Assembly (NCBI GenBank): GCA_020205615.1
Contig: CM035162.1
Location: forward strand, 34,250,479 to 34,314,478
DNA: 64,000 bases
Origin: Panax quinquefolius
Lineage: Eukaryota > Streptophyta > Magnoliopsida > Apiales > Araliaceae
Direction: 5' to 3'
The position numbers were made by a program, and so were the translations under genes. Shown here piece by piece: positions 58,347 through 64,000 of the stretch. Each line of letters begins with the position of its first letter. The first letter of the stretch is position 1. Below the pieces are notes generated by a model. It worked only from the letters and a program-made list of their open reading frames with translations. It did not search any database and had not been told where the DNA came from.

Positions 58347-61144
58347 TGTAAGACCCCAAATTATTAATAAATAAAATTTAGTTTCCTCTATTAATTATTT
58401 TGAAATAGTAAGGGTTGATTTGATTAATGTGGTTAGTTATGGGTAAAATGCGCAAATATTTTAAATAAGCAGGTGGTTATAAAATATTCATTGTTGTCGG
58501 GGAATATTCGTTTGGTCGTGGAATATTCTTGTTGTTTGGAATATTCGTATGACTACGTAGCAGCCTTTTGGGCCCCATAACTAAAGCGATTGGATGAAGA
58601 AAATGACAAGTATAAGTTGTTTATAAATAACTACAGTAGTTGTTACCAAGAAATACTTGTTGGAATACCCTATGGTTAAAACACGAGAATACGCTGTTGT
58701 TACACAAGAAGATTACCTGTATTGCACCAATTATTGATTCTTACGTAAAAAGGAACTACTCAATAATTATTACAAAGAATTCTTCGCTCAAAGATTTTTT
58801 ATATTATTGATTCAATAATTGCAAGCGTTGATATTTTACCGTTGTTTCAATAATTGTCACTTCACAAGATTTTCCATTATCGAAGCATTAATTCATATTA
58901 TCCTAATAATATTATTAGAAAACATTATTGGCAATGTCTAGAAAGTTCTGCCTAAGGAGAGGTTTGGTCACCTAATCAACGCCAAAGAAGAAGGAAAAAT
59001 TCTTATTGAAAGCCCCTTCCTCCGAACTACCACAGTTGTCAATCTTCAGATTCTCATTATTATTTGTGAATAATTAATTATTGATTTATATGATGAGGAA
59101 AATATTGATTTTATGTGGATATAGATGGAGAAAATTTTTAAAGTGACAATTGTTAAAAATTGATATTTTATCTTTTCTGATAAAATAATATTTTATTATA
59201 TTATATAATAACGATGATATTTTTACAATGAATGTGAGATATATGAGTATATGAGGAGGAAGAGTATTTTTGTTGCAAAAGTTGTTTAAAACATGTTAAA
59301 CATGTTGGTGGACCCATTTCTTTACTGAAATTTGATTATAGCCTGTAAAATCGTCCGTATGTGGATTTCGGTCAATTTCTGTTTAGAATTTGGAAAAAAT
59401 TTCTTCTGCAAAGTTGTAGAGAATTAAATTTCCTATAAAAAAAAGCGAGATTCGAATTTTCTGATAAAATGGATATTTATTATGAATTATTAAAGTTTCG
59501 AAATTCCTGAATATTTATTTTTGGAAGTTTTAATTATTTTAAATAATAAAAACATTTTTTATACTTGGTTGGCATTATTAGCATGTGCAAGATGGCTGAT
59601 TTCAGATCTAAGAGTGGGCGTAAGAAATTTGGTTATATATATTATTATTATATTAAATTTTCTGCTTTGGTGTTCTAAGCATTTTTCTATAAATAAGATG
59701 TTTAGGTTAGAATTGAAAATCACACCAGAAACTAAAGATTTCCCTCTCTATAATATCGAGCGTATTTGTGAGTATTTTAGTACTTTGAGTATTGCTATAC
59801 GGTGCAAGTTCTTTCAGCACTATATCCAGTATTCCAGTCAGAAGTACTATTCTTTCTGAGGTAAAGGATGTTATTTTATTCGAAAATGATATTATTTCTT
59901 CAATATTATTATGCCGAAATATTGGTTGGAAATTTTTATCAAATTTGGAACTTTTTCATGTCGGGGTTACTATTCATGAGTTACTATTCACGAGTTACTA
60001 TTCATGAGTTACTATTCACGAGTTACTATTCACGAGTACTATTAACGAAGCATGATGATATTTTTTGTGAAATTTCTATCTTTTGAGGTCAGAGTTACTA
60101 TTCACGTATACAACACTATTCACGTGATACTAAGACTATTCATTCACGAATCGACACTATTCACCAAAAAATTAAATTTTCTTTTCTATGTCCAAGGTTA
60201 TCTCATTATGATTCCTATATTTGATTGGATCTATGTTTTGATCTTCATTCTTGAATTTTACTCCAATCAAGTTATTTATGAAGTATTTTTGAACTGGGAT
60301 TATTTAAAGTACGAATCCTTAATACTTGTTCTTTTGTTTCACTGGATTCGTTTTCTTTAAAATATTTTTCATCATCCTTAGTCCTAAATGATGATATTAC
60401 TAAATATCTTTGGCCTGTAGTGCAAAGATGAATGATTTCTTGATGAATATCTTTGGCTCGTAGTGCAAAGATGAACAGGTGTTGAGATGAACATGACCGA
60501 CTGATTAATATCTTTGGCCCGTAGTGCAAAGATGAACAGGTGTTTAGATGAACATGACCAACTGATGAATATCTTTGGCCTGTAGTGCAAAGATGAATAT
60601 TTGATTCTAGATATATATTGATTGATGTTACAGGGATAAAATATCGACGATGAAATTTTAAATTCATATATAAAAGATAGTAGTTTGCATTCTCTACTTA
60701 ACTCTTCTAATGAATTATTATTTCCGCTGTGAAGATTGATTTAAAACTTGTTGTCTATTGTATTCTATTAGATTTTTCCCTGTTGAGGACTAACGATAAT
60801 TTGTTCTATATTATCTTAGTCATAATGTTCTTTATCGGGCTAGTTGAGCTCACCCTTTTCTTGTTGTTCCATTTTTCTTCTCAAGAGGCGTAGAATGTAA
60901 TGGAGTACTAGTTAAGGTGTGGAATGATGGTTCTAGAAGTTTTTTTAGTAGTCCTCACTATTCTGTAAAATAGTGTATTAATAATTATAATGAGGACTTA
61001 TTTGAGTGTGGATATTGTCTAGATGACAATATTTGTATTTAAACTCACAGTTTTTATGTTGTATTAATAAAGTTGTAGTTGTTTCTGTACCATGTATTTG
61101 GCGACTTAGAATGGGTGTTGTATACCTATTTTGGGGGCGTCACA
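58347..61144 (+). repeat. 3' LTR of the outer gypsy element
   Basis: 2798 bp, the partner of 43670-46435. TATAAATA at 59688-59695; ACTATTCA repeats at 59965-60170; four hairpin units at 60400-60600. Confidence 0.88.
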
Positions 61145-61420
61145 GATAATTTGTGGTCGTGATACTAAAGAATATCCTTAGCCGTAGCGCAAGGGTGATT
61201 CGATGATGTGGATTATTTATTGTTGAGTCTCAGCGATAAAAGTGATGAAAAACCTTTTAAATCATAGAAGATAGTAGATTTTATGCTCTACTTGACTCTT
61301 CTAATGGATTGCTTGTTCCGCTGCAGTTAAACTTGATGTTTGTTATATTTTACCAGTTTAACACTGTTGAAGGCTAACGATAAATTATTCTTCATTATCT
61401 TAGTCATAATATTTCTTACT
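61145..61420 (+). mobile_element. Continuation of the split LTR from 41550
   Basis: After the GATAA duplication it reads TTTGTGGTCGTGATAC and continues in register with the inverse of 38910-41267 down to CTTAGTCATAATATTTCTTA, then stops about 300 bp short of an LTR end. Confidence 0.75.
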
Positions 61421-64000
61421 GTAGCGCCCCCAAATTCTAGGTCACAAATCACCACGAATCTGGGTCACTAGTTCTAACTATTGCGGAAGATATAAACATA
61501 AATTGTTTATGCATTAATCATTATACACTATCCCCAAGGTCGAGTAACCATAACTTATACACAATTCATTATCATATCTGACATATAAGATATTATCATA
61601 CATTACTATTACAAATCTAATCGCACACAATAACTTTAAACTGGAACTGTCTTTAACCTTTCCTTGTATCCAACGATTCGCCTTAATCATAACGCTTATC
61701 ATGATATAGCAAGGTGAGCATAAGATTGCCCAGCAAGTTTAAGTTCAAAAATTTAACGATATATCATGATTGAAAGAGTCTGAATAATAAGCAAGCTATA
61801 ATTCAACAATGTAGTTGTGAATTAGCACGAACAAAATTTTGACTGAACAAGGATTAAACATGAACCAATATATCTGAACCGAATGGTAATGAAGGTGATC
61901 AGCCTTTCATACCTGACTTATACATACAATATGTACAGAGTACAATTCTACATAACAATCAGCAATGATTAACCATAAGCATATCTGAATGAAACAACTC
62001 TTAGTAGAGTTAAGAAAAACTTTGCATCGTTGATTACCGCTATGCAATTTAATAAGCTTTGTCTGAACCTAATATTAATAATATCGATTTTCCAAGTTAG
62101 AATAATATCATCACAGTATAAAATAACCTAAACACATTACCACATAATCCTATTAGTCTATAATACATATAAGACTTGTGATCAAGTCAAACTATTGCGA
62201 ATTCGAGTTGAACCCGACAAAATCGACATCCCGACTTGCCTAAGTGGATAAATATCGAGTTTAAGTTCAATTAAACTCGCTTAACACTTGACAATTATTT
62301 TAAATAATTATATTATCAATCAAAATATTTTTCATAAGTTCGTAAAAAATTTTCGATAATTATTATCATTTATCTTGATTTTTCAATCATTAAAATCGTA
62401 TTTATCTAATTTAAATGCCACAATATTCTAATATCATTAATATCTATTTATCATCAAATATTAATAAATACATGCAATAATATTATAATGTATTTATAAT
62501 ATCACAAATTATTTTAATACTTTAAAATCATACTTATATAATTTTTAGACCTTTAAATCCATTATCCGATAATTGCCATTAATATTAAATATTAATGTTT
62601 TTCATGAAAAAATATAAAAGTTATATTTTATAACTTAAAATATTTTTATAATACTTAAATAATTTTTATATGATTTATAAATCATTAATTCTATTTTTCC
62701 ATAATTTATTTAATACATTTAGTAAATAAATTAATTACCATTAATATTAATTAATTAATAAAATTCATCACAAAATATTAAAAGTCATCAAAAATAACTT
62801 AAAATATTTTCTTATACCATAATATAATTTTTCATGATTTTTTTATGTATTAAAATCATTTTAAGTAATTTACTTAATATTATAATTAAATAAATTAAAT
62901 ACCATTATTATTCCAAAAATATTAAATATTTATGAAATATACTCTAAATAATTAAAAACTATTTATCGACTTTTTAAAATAATTTTTCATAATTTATTAT
63001 GTATTTTTAATAATTAAAACTATTTTATCTATTTATTAATTAATTTTTAGAAAATCAAAATTCAAAATTAATAAAACTGTCATGCTAAAGGGCCCTATAA
63101 ATGACATAATCTGTCGCTATAGGTGTTCTTCACCAAACCCAGAACTGCATAGGCAGTTAACCAGGTACCATGTTTGACCAAGGCTAGATATTTGGTCTTT
63201 ATGATTTCTGGCTTGCTAATGTTTTAATATTGTAGTATTAATGTCACACTACAATCCCAAACAACTCTCATGGTCAACACGTAACAAATCTGTGAGATCT
63301 AAGCAATGTGGTTGTTGCCGGGCGATGTTCTTGAGTTTTGGGTTGCCCGTAAACTCAAGCAAAGGTCGAGGGTCCACTTTGTGGTTCACTTTTCATGGTG
63401 TTCTGGTCACTAAGATGTGGTTCTTAAGGTCAAAATGTATAGTGCTCATGTCGTAGAACCATTACATAGCATAAAATAAACTTAACAACATAACATACGT
63501 AAGATCCGGGGCTTTAAAGTAGTCACGAAAATCAGCTTGATCATTTCGGGTTTCCCGTAAATGTTCTTGAAAGCGATTTAATCAACCCAAGTTCGACCAT
63601 CATTAAATTCGATTCTCATATATATTTGGGTAATCTAGAGGCATGTACAAGTAGTAAGCATGTCAGTCTACACAAAACAAACATTAACTTGACCAAACTA
63701 ATTAAGACTTGCTAGATCCGAGGCCTGCAAGATGTTGTCAGAATTTCTGGAAATTCTGGGTTGCCCAGAATTTCAGTTTCGTGATTGGTCAACTAGGTTT
63801 GACCGTTCATAACTCGCAATCTAGACATGATCTGGGCTTGATTCAAGTTCCAGATCAAAGCCCTTACATCATACTACAAGTCTAAAACTTAAAACACAAC
63901 AAACAATTAACACATAAGAATCTACGAGCCCCCGACATTAGTCGCCGAGCCTGAAATTAGGGTTCGTGATCGCTTTCTAAAAACTCAATTTTGAGCATCT
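61421..64000 (-). mobile_element. Minus-strand LTR-like sequence, unfinished at the window edge
   Basis: It starts TGTAGCGCCCCCAAATTCTA, the inverse of a gypsy LTR 3' end and similar to 38429. It is AT-rich up to 63060, then holds a GC-richer part (63060-64000) with GGTTGCCCG and TCTGGAAATTCTGGGTTGCC motifs. No LTR start or coding domain was recognised, so its limits are unknown. Confidence 0.45.

Larger units (their letters stand above)
43670..61144 (+). mobile_element. Outer Ty3/gypsy chromovirus-like element (about 17.5 kb with nested copy)
   Basis: The LTRs are 43670-46435 and 58347-61144, both about 2.8 kb, starting TGTAAGACCCCAAATTATT and ending GGGGTGTCACA or GGGGGCGTCACA. A perfect GATAA duplication flanks them (43665-43669, 61145-61149). 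A Met-tRNA-type primer site (TTGGTATCGTAGCT) follows the 5' LTR, and a purine tract AAGGAGGGGATGT precedes the 3' LTR. The internal part keeps only a broken gag and the ends of pol. A related element (47239-57120) sits in the gap. The C-terminal IKVLW-type sequence suggests the Tekay/Del clade. Confidence 0.85.

Noticed and set aside
60272..60667. A 131-codon minus-strand frame in an LTR
   Set aside because: It reads the hairpin array (HLCTTGQRY-type repeats) antisense; equivalent frames in the other LTRs are broken.

Overview
The window is plant nuclear DNA, AT-rich and dominated by transposons. The signs are a MIKC-type MADS-box gene with spliced exons, plant-type Ty3/gypsy, TRIM, hAT, MULE, Helitron and Stowaway elements, and long (TA)n and (TAA)n microsatellites. 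The gene and element types suit a flowering plant, probably a eudicot. The species cannot be read from the sequence.

The only host gene I can support is a SOC1/TM3-clade MADS-box gene on the minus strand. Exon 1 (MADS domain) is at 29565-29749, exon 2 at 3113-3197, exon 3 at 2209-2270, exon 4 at 2012-2111 and exon 5 at 358-399. Reading phase is kept across every junction, giving about 158 residues (M, I and most of the K domain). The last exons lie beyond position 1. Intron 1 is about 26.4 kb. A TATA box and a perfect CArG box lie upstream of the ATG.

Intron 1 (3198-29564) is a nest of insertions. It holds a TRIM element (4753-6307) that carries a hAT-type element with a captured piece of ribosomal protein P0; a Tat-type LTR remnant (8178-9526); a long-TIR MULE (9882-11638); a second TRIM (11908-14028); a third TRIM (14035-22416) split by a 7.3-kb Tat-lineage element with gag but no visible pol (14815-22082); a solo LTR (22882-24385); a hAT MITE, two Stowaway MITEs and a Helitron (27967-28861). 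Short foldback elements, several bordered by (TA)n, crowd the edges of exons 1 to 4.

Upstream of the gene (29.75-38.4 kb) are the promoter, more MITEs, G-boxes in a GC-richer patch, a fourth TRIM (34281-37264) and two related hAT elements. From 38.4 kb to the end everything visible is LTR-retrotransposon sequence. An inverted pair of related gypsy LTRs sits at 38910-41267 (minus) and 41550-43669 (plus). The plus LTR is split by a 17.5-kb chromovirus-like gypsy element (43670-61144, TSD GATAA), which itself contains a second element of the same family (47239-57120). All gag and pol frames are broken. A further minus-strand LTR-like sequence fills 61421-64000. No tRNA, rRNA or CRISPR was seen.
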